Assembly (NCBI GenBank): GCA_003218935.1
Contig: QHPA01000004.1
Span: 1-18,166, forward strand
Reading direction: 5' to 3'
Length of the DNA stretch: 18,166 nt
Source: Verrucomicrobiota bacterium
GTDB lineage: Bacteria; Verrucomicrobiota; Verrucomicrobiia; Limisphaerales; AV2
This document shows positions 1-7,581 of this stretch, piece after piece. Position 1 is the stretch's first letter. Every line of letters starts with the position of its first letter. The notes under the pieces are model-generated. The model saw only the letters and a program-made list of their open reading frames with translations. It had not been told where the DNA came from and did not search any database. The translations under genes and the position numbers were made by a program.

Positions 1-157
1 TCCAACTGGCCTTCTGGCTATCATTGATCTCTCCCAGATACAGCAAGTGTCGTTGCACCCAGCCGCGCCGAGTTTTGACCTTCTCGGCAATGCTCCAATA
101 GCAATGATCTTTGCCGTTCTTGAACCGGTGGTGACAATGCAAATACGGTTTGGCCAT
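1..157 (-). CDS. Transposase, N-terminal part (IS1634/IS4-like), cut by window edge
   Basis: The minus strand from 157 encodes 52 residues in an open frame that runs off the left edge. The frame begins at ATG 157-155, and an in-frame TAA lies just upstream at 172-170, so this ATG is the first possible one. The translation contains FKNGKDHCYWSIAEKV (about residues 12-27) and VQRHLLYLGEINDSQKASW (about residues 34-52). This pattern, a basic/aromatic strand followed by a QRxxLYLGEINDSQ block, is what I recognise at the N terminus of IS1634-type (IS4 superfamily) DDE transposases. The catalytic DDE residues would lie beyond the window, so activity cannot be judged. I could not define the terminal inverted repeat in the bases upstream. 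The family call comes from memory of the motif; a transposase is likely, the exact family less certain. Confidence 0.75.
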   Translation of the reverse strand, partial: MAKPYLHCHHRFKNGKDHCYWSIAEKVKTRRGWVQRHLLYLGEINDSQKASW

Positions 158-265
158 GATGGTTGGATTTTACCGCACCAGGCGCTGAAAGTGGAAGAGG
201 GTAGGTCTGCACCAAACCGTTTTTTGGAAGAAAATCTCATCAATCCTTAGGAATCTCGCACCTGG
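158..265. other. Leader region of the IS-like element, no gene seen
   Basis: This stretch lies upstream of the minus-strand transposase start and should contain its promoter and the nearby end of the insertion sequence. I see no convincing terminal inverted repeat or target duplication, because the other end of the element is outside the window. A plus-strand open frame crosses this stretch (47-250) but lies antisense to the transposase. Confidence 0.3.
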
Positions 266-267
266 AT

Positions 268-456
268 GTGCGAAAAAAGTTGGATCACGCTGCGAGTAGC
301 GAAAGTCGGGCTAACAACACGGGCGAAAACCCATCGAATCTTTTAGGTATCAAAATCAATGTGAAAAACTTCGCTGAAACAATCACTAAGAGCGCCAATC
401 TCCTCGACGCTGTTGCTGATGAATTCTCTGAACTGAAGAGCAATCGCTTTCATTGA
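268..456 (+). CDS. Doubtful small ORF, 62 aa
   Basis: An open frame from GTG 268 to TGA 454-456 encodes 62 residues rich in Lys, Asn, Ser and Ala. Its second half (around KNFAETITKSANLLDAVADE) would form an amphipathic helix. The stretch is visibly more AT-rich than its surroundings. The start is weak: a TAGGAA precedes it at poor spacing, and an out-of-frame ATG overlaps at 266-268. I recognise no family. It could be a remnant carried by the neighbouring insertion sequence, a short genuine protein, or a chance frame. Confidence 0.25.
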   Translation: MRKKLDHAASSESRANNTGENPSNLLGIKINVKNFAETITKSANLLDAVADEFSELKSNRFH

Positions 457-568
457 GCCTTGTGGTCTGGAACTTTCTTAACTCAATCTGTTGCTGTTTT
501 GCCAAAGCACGGAGTCGAACGCGGAGTGCAAAATTCGGAACGCGCCGGCCGCAAAGTTTGGAAATACG

Positions 569-607
569 CTCTCCCTCACCCCGGCCCTCTCCCCACGGAG
601 AGGGAGA
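569..607 (+). repeat. CCCTCTCC hairpin repeat, copy 1
   Basis: The core is CCCTCTCC (585-592), loop CCAC, GGAGAGGG (597-604), preceded by CTCCCTCACCCCGG. The stem is 8 bp and perfect. The same unit occurs inverted at 732-763, and a more elaborate relative lies at 1730-1790, so this is a dispersed intergenic repeat. I recall similar CCCTCACCC...CCCTCTCCCC sequences as common intergenic palindromes in many bacterial genomes. Confidence 0.75.
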
Positions 608-731
608 CTCGTCCGCCGGTTTGTCGCGTTACCGAGCCGTCCTGTAATGCCTCCGCTTCCCGCTCCGAACAACCAGCGTGCTGCGACAGGCAAATTGGCT
701 TTCAATGAACCCAACCCGTCCGCCCGCTGTT

Positions 732-763
732 CCCTCTCCTGGGGGAGAGGGGCAGGGTGAGGG
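732..763 (-). repeat. CCCTCTCC hairpin repeat, copy 2 (inverted)
   Basis: CCCTCTCC (732-739), loop TGGG, GGAGAGGG (744-751) is followed by GGCAGGGTGAGGG. Read on the minus strand it gives CCCTCACCC, then the hairpin, so it matches copy 1 in opposite orientation about 125 bp away. The two copies could pair over a long distance. Confidence 0.75.
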
Positions 764-800
764 CGAGCGTTCAACTCAAACTCAGCCATGTTTGAAATCC

Positions 801-823
801 GGTCGTGTACTAAGTACACGACC
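801..823. repeat. 23-bp perfect palindrome flanked by direct repeats
   Basis: GGTCGTGTACT (801-811), central A (812) and AGTACACGACC (813-823) form a perfect 11-bp inverted repeat. The 11-mer TGAAATCCGGT occurs at 793-803 and again at 824-834, 31 bp apart, overlapping or abutting the palindrome. It lies about 50 bp past the stop of the minus-strand NIPSNAP gene, so it could act as a transcript 3' end, but no T-tract follows on the minus strand. A repeat unit or a binding site for a dimeric protein is equally possible. Confidence 0.6.
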
Positions 824-870
824 TGAAATCCGGTGGCCGCTGGTTGGGCGTGACGCGTTCCCCAATGCAG

Positions 871-1677
871 CTAAATCTGCGAATAGGCCGTAGGCCGCAG
901 AAAGATGTTGCTGATGTTGGAGACGATTTCGGCGTCGGTGTAGCCGGGTGTGGTACTCAGCTTTTTCCATTCCGGGTCGGAGATGAACGCGGCCCAGTTC
1001 TTCTCGCGCGCGGCCATGTTCTCGAATGCCAGCATGTAGGTGAGATTCGGCATTTTCGCGCCGATGAGCGTTTCGCCGAAGAAAACCGGTTGCAAGCCCG
1101 TGCGCCGGAAGATGGCGATCTCGCCGTTGTTGAACATCTCGATCTTCTTTTTGTTCGCCTTCTTGCTGTGGCTTTCGTAGGTCCGCAACTCGAAAATCCG
1201 CGGCTGGTTCTCCTTCGCCGCCGTAGGCACTTCGAGTTTCGGAATGCCCGCAAACGCCACCACCAACGAACTGTCGACGCGCACATAGGACGGGTCGGTG
1301 GCGGGCGCGTTGATGAACCCGGCCCCGGCCTTCTGGTAATCGGCGTCGGAACGCACGCGGTCGAGCGCGGTGCCGAACGATTCAATCGTTTTGTGCGGGA
1401 TGAGCACATACATCGTCGGGCTGTCCGGACCGTAAGCGACGTTGAACACGCCGATCGGTCCGATGCCCGCGCGGTTCATCGCGGGAATGGAAGCCTCGCG
1501 ATAGAAATCGTCGAAGAGTTTTTGTTTCGGGCCGCGGCGGAGATGGTAGAGGCGCAGTTCGTAAAACTCGCGTGGAGTTTTTGCGCTCTGTTCCGCGGCT
1601 GAAGTTTTCAACACGGAGGTCAAGCCGGCCACGCTGGTTGCGGCCAGAGAGGATTTGAGGAATTCGCGTCGTTTCAT
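871..1677 (-). CDS. NIPSNAP-family protein with Tat signal
   Basis: This encodes a 268-residue protein. It begins MKRREFLKSSLAATSV, a twin-arginine-type signal (R3-R4, then a hydrophobic stretch ending in alanines near residue 28), so export by Tat is likely. Two NIPSNAP-like ferredoxin-fold domains follow: the first from about residue 37 (FYELRLYHLRRG) to about 140, the second from about 165 (RIFELRTYESHS) to the end. Each opens with the typical E-L-R-x-Y strand. The tandem arrangement is common for secreted NIPSNAP proteins of Verrucomicrobiota and Planctomycetota. The biochemical role of this family is unsettled, so no reaction is assigned. It is the last gene of the minus-strand block, starting 133 bp after the PQQ-like gene with a large hairpin structure between them, and may be expressed separately. 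The start is an ATG directly at the signal peptide. Confidence 0.88.
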   Translation of the reverse strand: MKRREFLKSSLAATSVAGLTSVLKTSAAEQSAKTPREFYELRLYHLRRGPKQKLFDDFYREASIPAMNRAGIGPIGVFNVAYGPDSPTMYVLIPHKTIESFGTALDRVRSDADYQKAGAGFINAPATDPSYVRVDSSLVVAFAGIPKLEVPTAAKENQPRIFELRTYESHSKKANKKKIEMFNNGEIAIFRRTGLQPVFFGETLIGAKMPNLTYMLAFENMAAREKNWAAFISDPEWKKLSTTPGYTDAEIVSNISNIFLRPTAYSQI

Positions 1678-1729
1678 AGTAAGCGGTCCGCGTTTTGGCG
1701 CGAAATCGAGGTCATGAACCAGATCGGCA

Positions 1730-1790
1730 CCCCTCTCCCTGCCCTCTCCCCGCCTTGCGGGGAGAGGGTGGCCGAAGGCCGGGAGAGGGG
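1730..1790 (-). repeat. Nested hairpin repeat (predicted three-way junction)
   Basis: Outer arms CCCCTCTCCC (1730-1739) and GGGAGAGGGG (1781-1790) pair perfectly over 10 bp. They enclose two hairpins: CCCTCTCCCCGC (1742-1753), loop CTT, GCGGGGAGAGGG (1757-1768), a 12-bp perfect stem; and GGCC-GAA-GGCC (1770-1780). The arms resemble the CCCTCTCC repeats at 569-607 and 732-763. It fills most of the gap between the PQQ-like and NIPSNAP genes and would be strongly folded in the minus-strand transcript. It could attenuate or terminate transcription or protect RNA ends; no T-tract follows, so a standard terminator is not claimed. Confidence 0.8.
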
Positions 1791-1810
1791 CGGTTCAGGG
1801 AGAGCATTTC

Positions 1811-3000
1811 TTAGCCCTGCTTCACGTCGTAGCAGTAAATGATGTCCTGATCGCGCAGATAGAGTTTCCCATTGGAAATGACCGGATGGGTCCAGATGCG
1901 GCCTTGGGGATCGCGTATCTCCGATTGTGGAGCGGGCTTGAACCGGCCGTGCGCTTTCCAACCTTTCGGAGATGCTTCAGCGAGCACCACCGTTCCGCTG
2001 TCTTCCTCCAGACAGTACAACATGCCGTCCGCGCAGCCGAGCGCTCCTTTGCCGAGCGCCTTCTTTTCGCTCCAGACTTCTTTGCCGGTCTTGAAATCCT
2101 GGCACAGCCAGCCCACGCCATCCGAGTAGCCGTAAAGATCATCACCAACGAGCACGACACCGCCGTGGTGATTCTTCATCTCCTTGTTCTCATAGACATC
2201 GGAAATCTGATTGTCCGCGCCGAGTTTGACCAGCTTGCTGCCGGCCCCATAGCCAGCGCTCACGTACACACAGCCGTCGTGGAAAATCGGCGTGGGAATG
2301 ACTGCAACTCGCCCTGGAAAGGGAGACTTCCACAAGACTGAGCCGTCCGTCGCGGAAACTCCGACCACGTGCTGCGGCGTAAGTTGGATGTATTCCCGCG
2401 TGCCGCTGTGCTCCGCGACGATGATGGAAGCGTAGTGCGCCGGATCGGTGAATTCCTTCGATTGCCAGACGACTTTGCCTGTCGTCTTGTTCAGCGCCGC
2501 AATAGCGCCATTCGCGCCGCCTGGTGTGCAAACAACCTGGTCACCGTCCACCAATACACACTCGGCATAACCCCAGTTCGGCGTTTTGCCACCCAAATCC
2601 GACATCAACGCCCGCCAGACCACCTTCCCGTCGGCGACCGCAGCGCAGATCAGGGTCCGCGGTCGAACTTTACCATCGGACCGATGGACGCAGTCCAAAG
2701 CTCCTCCCCGGTCTCCGCGTTCAACGCGATGAGAATTTCCGCGCCATCGCGCGTGCCCATGGTGAACAGTTTGCCGTCCACAATGGCTGGACCGGAGTAA
2801 CCGTTGCCGGCGTTTTTGTAGAGCCAAACTCGTTTTGGGCCGCCGGCGGGCCATTCCTTGAGCAGGCCGGTTTCCTTGGAGACGTCGGTGCGATCCGGCC
2901 CGCGCCACTGCGGCCAATCGAAACTGCCGGCCCAACTTGAGCCAAGCAGGCCAAAGGCAAATGCAAAGACGGGAACGGAGCTGGAGATGTATCGTTTCAT
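1811..3000 (-). pseudogene. PQQ-like beta-propeller protein, frame-disrupted
   Basis: The gene is read in two frames. Frame one starts at ATG 3000 with a signal peptide (hydrophobic to about residue 24), the WPQWRGP block typical of secreted PQQ-like propellers (residues 29-35), and stops at TGA 2652-2650 after MVKFDRGP. Frame two continues from about 2655 with LICAAVADGKVVWRA through repeated blades (TPGGANGAIAALNKTTGKVVW, SATDGSVLWKSPF, CYDVKQG end) to TAA at 1811. In relatives I know, a blade segment of roughly 18-20 residues (pattern TPTVDGDxVYALGxxGDL) stands between these two parts. It is missing here, so the change looks like a deletion of 3n+1 bases rather than one miscalled base. The product would be truncated after 116 residues unless frameshifting occurs. 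The family probably acts in the periplasm or outside the cell; its cofactor use is unproven. An assembly error remains possible. Confidence 0.82.
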
Positions 3001-3095
3001 GATTTTGCAGTTCTTTTCAGCGCGTGGCTTTGGACGCGCAATCGGTTCCTCTTATTGAAAAAACCTCCGCGAGCCAAGAAGGAAAATCGACCAAC

Positions 3096-5711
3096 TCACT
3101 TTGGGAACAACCGCTCCAGCATTTCTCTGGCGACCGGCCGCGACGGCTGGGCCTCGACCAGTCGCTCGAGCAAAGCGCGCGCTTCAGCGGGCTTCGTTCG
3201 CGCCAACACCGATGCCAGACTCAGGCATTGGGCGTAGCCGGACGTAAAATCGTCGCTCAATCGCGCGCTTTCCACAAATCTGTCGATGGCCCTGGGCTGC
3301 CGGCCTTCAGCCTCGTCCACCAGGCCGTTCAGATACGCGTCACGAGCGGTGATATACTTCGTTAACCGCCCGGCGAATTGATTCGCGTCACCGCTGGAAT
3401 CCAGCCCCAGCACCTCACGAGGGTCCCGCAGGCTGAACTTCAACAATTCCAGCAGGCGGCCGTAAGGCGTGGCGGTCGCTCGATAAGCGAATCGCGGCGC
3501 GCCGAACGTCACGCGCGGTTGGTCGTCGGTATTCAAAGGGGCGTCGCCGGCAAAAGCACGCAGATCCGTCGGTCCCGCGAGCAGGTTGCCGAACAGACGG
3601 ATCGAATCGGCCAAGGCAAGCTTCTTCAGTTCCGATTCAAGTTGCGAATGATTCAGACGGTGTTCCACCCATTGCGTTGAATAATGCGGCCGTCCGACAG
3701 TCCCGACGAGCCCGATCACCGGCGCGTCCACGTTGAAGCGCAGCAACCACGCTTGCGCGTTTGGAAACGCTTCCAGGAAAGTGCGGGTTATGAGGCGAAG
3801 CACGTCTTCATCCAGTTGATGCAGCGGGAGCCATTGACAGAACAAGCCGCCGGGCGCGAGTCGCTCGCGAACGGCCTGGAAATGTTCGAGTGTGTAAAGT
3901 GAGCCGGCGCCGTCGTGCGCCGGGTGGAACAGGTCAGCCACGATCACGTCGTAGTTCGAATCCACAGTGCAAACAAAGCGGCGCGCGTCGGCCGCGAAAA
4001 GTCTCAGTCGCGCCTGGCGGCCAGGCGAGAAATTGTAAGGCTCGAATTCAGGCATGACTTCGAGGATCTCGGGCACCAGTTCCACGCCGTCGCTCTGGAG
4101 GTTTGGATAAAGCGATGCCGCGCCGAATGTGATGCCGGTGCCCAAGCCGAGAAAGAGAGCCCGCTTCGATGTCGGGTGCAGCAACAAAGGAATGTGCGCG
4201 TGACGATATTCCGCGGCTGCCGCAGCGGTTCCGCCCATTTGAAACCGGTTATCAACGCGCAGCACCCGGTCGCCATTGGCGTCTTCGACCACGGCCACGG
4301 TCGCCGTTACGCCTTCGCGATATTCCACGACGTGGCCGCCGGGACCAAGCCGGATGACTTGAAGGTTGGCCGGAAGCGCGAACGTCAGCACCACCGGCGC
4401 CGCCAGAAATCCCCAGCGCCAGCCAGTGACCCTGGGCAACAGCATTAAGTAGCCGAACGAGATCAAAACCAGGGTCCACTTGGAGCCGATGAGCGGAAGA
4501 AGGAAAACACCGAACAACACCGAGGCCAACGCGCCGCCGAACGTGTTGAGCGCAGCGGCCTGGCCAACGCCGCCGTCCTTCCGGCGGGCCGCCTGGACGA
4601 GGTGGCTGAAGGTCGCGCCCATGAAAATCGCAGGCATCAGCAAAACCGCCGATGCAACCGTCATTTCCGCGGCCAGGACACCGAGTTTGCTGTCGCCCAG
4701 CGCCGCGCGACAACGGTCGTAAAAAACCTGAGCCTGCGCGGTTGCCATCACACCGAGCATGCAGGCCAGTGAAACGGCGCAAAGCAAATCGGTGAGCAAC
4801 CACTGCGGATTTGAGCGCCGTCCGAACAGCTGATAAAGGACAGCGCCGATGGAGGTGCCTGACAGAAATACCGCCAACACCGCCGCAAAAGTATAAACGG
4901 TGTTTTCCAACACTTGTGACAGAACGCGTACGCCAACAGCCTCGAAGCCGATGCCAAGCAGGCCGGTAGCGAAGACGGTGAGGCCGAGACGCGACGGCCT
5001 CAATGGAGCGCGGACTGCCGAGTCCGCGCCGGCAAACTCTCCTGAATCGGGGCGAGGAGGCTCCGCATGGGCGGTTCGCGCGGACATGGTTGTCCGCGCT
5101 GCAAGCAGCAATGCCGCGACACCGCAAAGCGCGTTGACGGCGGCCAGCAGCCAGACGCCGCGCGACAAGCCCAGCGACGGCAAAATTACGAACGCGCCTC
5201 CCAGGGTTCCCACGACTGCGCCGAGCGTATTGGCCGAGTAAACCGCCCCCACGCAGCGGCCATTCCCCGTCAGGGACGCGACGAATCGTTCCATCGCGGG
5301 CAGCGTTGCTCCCATCGCCGCCGTGGCGGGCAGCAGAACGAGAAACGTCGAGATGAAAGCGACCGCCCAATGGCGCAACGGCGACGGTTCCAGACCGATG
5401 AGACGCAACGCCGTGTGGTTCGCGAGCGGTATCAGCGCCGCTGACAAAAATCCCCCCGCCCCGATGAAAATTTCGAGCCAGCCGTACCAGCAGCCGGGAC
5501 GACGGCTTCGGGCGATGGCTCCATCCAACGTGCACGCACCGAGCGCCATGCCACCCATGAACGCAGCGATCACGGCGAGCACGGCAGGCATCTCCTGCCC
5601 CAGCCCGATTGCAATCATCCTGGACCAGACCATCTGGTAGCCCAAGCCGGCGCTGCCGGAGAAAAAGAAGAGCGCGTAGAACAGGAAGGGCATCACCCGT
5701 GGCCGCATCAT
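3096..5711 (-). CDS. Fused membrane/spermidine-synthase-like protein with C-terminal helical repeats
   Basis: From ATG 5711 this is an 871-residue protein. The first half (to about residue 450) is a series of hydrophobic helices, starting FLFYALFFFSGSAGLGYQ, as in the multi-spanning part of fused spermidine-synthase-like proteins. A soluble domain follows with an S-adenosylmethionine-type loop (FLGLGTGITFG, near residue 520), an ADARRFV motif (near 573) and VADLFHPAHDGAGSLY, then APGGLFCQWLPLHQL. This is the family's version of the aminopropyltransferase/methyltransferase core, but it lacks the standard DxxDP gate of true SpeE, so polyamine synthesis should not be assumed. The last hundred residues (RDAYLNGLVDEAEGR onward) look like TPR-type helices. 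ATG 5711 or 5708 is preferred because it sits just before the first membrane helix; the frame is also open to a TTG at 5774. It lies between the DUF1501 and PQQ-like genes on the same strand. Confidence 0.85.
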   Translation of the reverse strand: MMRPRVMPFLFYALFFFSGSAGLGYQMVWSRMIAIGLGQEMPAVLAVIAAFMGGMALGACTLDGAIARSRRPGCWYGWLEIFIGAGGFLSAALIPLANHTALRLIGLEPSPLRHWAVAFISTFLVLLPATAAMGATLPAMERFVASLTGNGRCVGAVYSANTLGAVVGTLGGAFVILPSLGLSRGVWLLAAVNALCGVAALLLAARTTMSARTAHAEPPRPDSGEFAGADSAVRAPLRPSRLGLTVFATGLLGIGFEAVGVRVLSQVLENTVYTFAAVLAVFLSGTSIGAVLYQLFGRRSNPQWLLTDLLCAVSLACMLGVMATAQAQVFYDRCRAALGDSKLGVLAAEMTVASAVLLMPAIFMGATFSHLVQAARRKDGGVGQAAALNTFGGALASVLFGVFLLPLIGSKWTLVLISFGYLMLLPRVTGWRWGFLAAPVVLTFALPANLQVIRLGPGGHVVEYREGVTATVAVVEDANGDRVLRVDNRFQMGGTAAAAAEYRHAHIPLLLHPTSKRALFLGLGTGITFGAASLYPNLQSDGVELVPEILEVMPEFEPYNFSPGRQARLRLFAADARRFVCTVDSNYDVIVADLFHPAHDGAGSLYTLEHFQAVRERLAPGGLFCQWLPLHQLDEDVLRLITRTFLEAFPNAQAWLLRFNVDAPVIGLVGTVGRPHYSTQWVEHRLNHSQLESELKKLALADSIRLFGNLLAGPTDLRAFAGDAPLNTDDQPRVTFGAPRFAYRATATPYGRLLELLKFSLRDPREVLGLDSSGDANQFAGRLTKYITARDAYLNGLVDEAEGRQPRAIDRFVESARLSDDFTSGYAQCLSLASVLARTKPAEARALLERLVEAQPSRPVAREMLERLFPK

Positions 5712-5892
5712 GCGCACGAGCGCGTGCACAGGCGAGCGAATCCCGAGGTCAAAGCTCCGAATTGCAAACGCCAATCACCACAGAATGACCAGAGCAATTT
5801 TGGCGGCGTCCTGGCCGGTTGAACTTTTGAGATTTTCTGGATTTGAAGCGTGGTGTTTGGGGTTTCCTCCGGCGTCTTGGCAGTGAAACAGT

Positions 5893-7356
5893 TTACGCGA
5901 GGATGTCTTTGACCACTTCGCCGTGGATGTCCGTGATGCGAAAGTCGCGGCCCTGGAAACGATACGTAAGTTTCTCGTGGTCGACGCCCAGGCAGCGCAG
6001 AATCGTGGCGTTGAGGTCGTGAATGTGGACCGGATTTTCGACGACATTGTAGCAATAATCGTCGGTCCGGCCATAGCTGATACCGGGTTTGACTCCACCA
6101 CCGGCCATCCAAATCGAGTAGCAGCGCCCATGATGATCGCGGCCGTAATTGTCCTTTTCAATTTTGCCCTGGCAATAGACCGTGCGCCCGAATTCGCCGC
6201 CCCAGATTACCAGCGTGTCATCAAGCAGACCGCGTTGCTTGAGGTCTTTGACGAGAGCAGCGCTGGGCTGGTCGGTGTCCTGGCACTGCTCTCTGATGCG
6301 CACGGGCAGATTGCCGTGCTGATCCCAGCCACGATGGTAGAGTTGGGTGAACCGTACGCCGCGCTCGGCCATGCGGCGCGCGAGCAGGCAATTGTAGGCG
6401 AAGGAGCCTGGCTTCTTAACGTCCGGGCCATACATTTCGAGCACACTTTCCGGTTCCCTGGAAATATCGGTGAGTTCCGGCACGGAGGACTGCATCCGGT
6501 AAGCCATTTCGTATTGCGCGATGCGGGTATTGATTTCGGGATCGGCGAAGGCCTGGTAACGCTTCGCGTTCAACCTGGCCAAACCATCGAGCATGCGCCG
6601 CCGCGTCTCGGCGCTGATGCCGGGCGGGTTTGAGAGATAGAGCACCGGGTCGCCTTTGCCGCGAAACTGGACGCCCTGGTATTCGGAAGGCAAAAAGCCG
6701 GCGCTCCACAAACGCGTGTACAGGGGCTGGTCGCTTTCCTTGCCGTTTGAAATCATCACGATGAACGCCGGCAAGTTCTGGTTCGCGCTGCCCAATCCAT
6801 AGCTCAGCCACGCGCCCATGCACGGACGGCCCGGTTGCTGGAAGCCGGTTTGGATGAACGTGATGGCCGGGTCGTGATTGATGGCCTCGGTGTTGACAGT
6901 CTTGACGACGCAAACCTCATCCACAATCCCGCCGATGTGCGGCAACAGTTCGCTCACCCAGGTGCCGGATTTGCCGTATTGCCTGAACTTGTAGATGGAC
7001 TTCACCACCGGCAGAGACTTCTGCCCCGAAGTCATGGTGGTGATGCGCTGGCCCATCCGGATGGAATCGGGCAACTCGGTTTCGTGAAGTTTTACCAGGC
7101 TCGGCTTGTAATCCAGCAATTCCATCTGCGAGGCCCCGCCCGCCATGAACAGGTAAATCACGCGCCTGGCTTTGGGCGTGAAATGCGGAAGGCCAAGGAG
7201 TCCCTTCGATTTGCCGGTTTCATCCGCCAGCGCCTCGAAAAGGGCGGGATTTAACAGCGAACCGAGCGCGGCGACACCGATGCCGGTGGCCATGCGGCCA
7301 AAGAAATGCCGGCGCGTCAGCAACAGTTCATTTTCTCGAATCGGGTCCATAAACAT
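5893..7356 (-). CDS. DUF1501 family protein, Tat-exported
   Basis: This encodes about 487 residues. A twin-arginine signal ([21 protein letters not shown]15-R16) opens the protein, so folded export by Tat is expected. DUF1501 motifs follow in order: [43 protein letters not shown], then near the C terminus [35 protein letters not shown] and [19 protein letters not shown]. The family belongs to the alkaline-phosphatase/sulfatase-like superfamily; its substrate is unknown. It follows the DUF1549/DUF1553 gene, the usual partner in Planctomycetota and Verrucomicrobiota, which suggests the two work together at the envelope. ATG 7356 is chosen; a TTG at 7359 and ATG 7350 are in the same frame and no strong ribosome binding site decides. 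The inverted-repeat element ends only 12 bp upstream of this start. Confidence 0.9.
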   Translation of the reverse strand: MFMDPIRENELLLTRRHFFGRMATGIGVAALGSLLNPALFEALADETGKSKGLLGLPHFTPKARRVIYLFMAGGASQMELLDYKPSLVKLHETELPDSIRMGQRITTMTSGQKSLPVVKSIYKFRQYGKSGTWVSELLPHIGGIVDEVCVVKTVNTEAINHDPAITFIQTGFQQPGRPCMGAWLSYGLGSANQNLPAFIVMISNGKESDQPLYTRLWSAGFLPSEYQGVQFRGKGDPVLYLSNPPGISAETRRRMLDGLARLNAKRYQAFADPEINTRIAQYEMAYRMQSSVPELTDISREPESVLEMYGPDVKKPGSFAYNCLLARRMAERGVRFTQLYHRGWDQHGNLPVRIREQCQDTDQPSAALVKDLKQRGLLDDTLVIWGGEFGRTVYCQGKIEKDNYGRDHHGRCYSIWMAGGGVKPGISYGRTDDYCYNVVENPVHIHDLNATILRCLGVDHEKLTYRFQGRDFRITDIHGEVVKDILA

Positions 7357-7367
7357 CAATTCACTTT

Positions 7368-7572
7368 ACCACGAATGAACACGAATCAACACGAATCAAC
7401 ACGAATCAACACGAATCAACACGAATCAACACGAATCAACACGAATTGAATTCGACGAAGCCAGCGCCAGAAATCCGGAAAGGTTCTTCGCGGGTAAAGG
7501 AGCGATGAACCTTCTCATGTCCGCTCCCGCAGCTTAACCGGCATTCGTGTCTATTGGTGTTCATTCGTGGTT
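7368..7572. repeat. MITE-like inverted-repeat element with 10-bp tandem array
   Basis: The outer ends are exact inverted repeats: ACCACGAATGAACAC (7368-7382) and GTGTTCATTCGTGGT (7558-7572). The left arm continues as a decamer array: ACGAATGAAC (7371-7380), then six perfect ACGAATCAAC units (7381-7440) and a decaying unit ACGAATTGAA. The right arm holds about three inverted, more diverged units (7543-7572). The 95-100 bp between contain GGAGCG/CGCTCC and AAGGTTC/GAACCTT inverted pairs and no gene. It fills the gap between the DUF1553 stop (7582) and the DUF1501 start. I recall similar CCACGAATGAACACGAAT sequences as frequent intergenic repeats in Verrucomicrobiota and Planctomycetota. A non-autonomous mobile unit is one explanation, slipped-strand growth of the left arm another. 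Confidence 0.8.
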
Positions 7573-7581
7573 TAGTTTTAC

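Larger units (their letters stand above)
457..870. other. About 410 bp with no gene, rich in repeats
   Basis: No believable gene lies between the doubtful small ORF and the stop codon of the NIPSNAP gene. The stretch holds two CCCTCTCC hairpin repeats in opposite orientation and a 23-bp palindrome flanked by direct repeats, each listed separately. Several open frames cross it on both strands, but their translations are proline/arginine-rich readings of the repeats and none has a supported start. Confidence 0.6.

Noticed and set aside
478..819. 113-residue minus-strand open frame
   Set aside because: It reads through both CCCTCTCC repeats and the palindrome; the proline/arginine-rich product is a translation of repeats and has no supported start.
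844..1602. 252-residue plus-strand open frame
   Set aside because: It lies antisense to the NIPSNAP gene, whose signal peptide and domains are clear; the product is arginine/histidine-rich noise.
2653..2935. Upstream part of the 374-residue frame of the PQQ-like gene
   Set aside because: Before about 2655 this frame gives arginine-rich nonsense, while the other frame carries the signal peptide and WPQWRGP; only the part after the junction is genuine.
4252..5535. 427-residue minus-strand open frame
   Set aside because: It is a second frame within the fused spermidine-synthase-like gene and shows no family motif, unlike the true frame.
7381..7440. Tandem decamers considered as a CRISPR array
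   Set aside because: The units are 10 bp, contiguous and without spacers; no cas gene is nearby.
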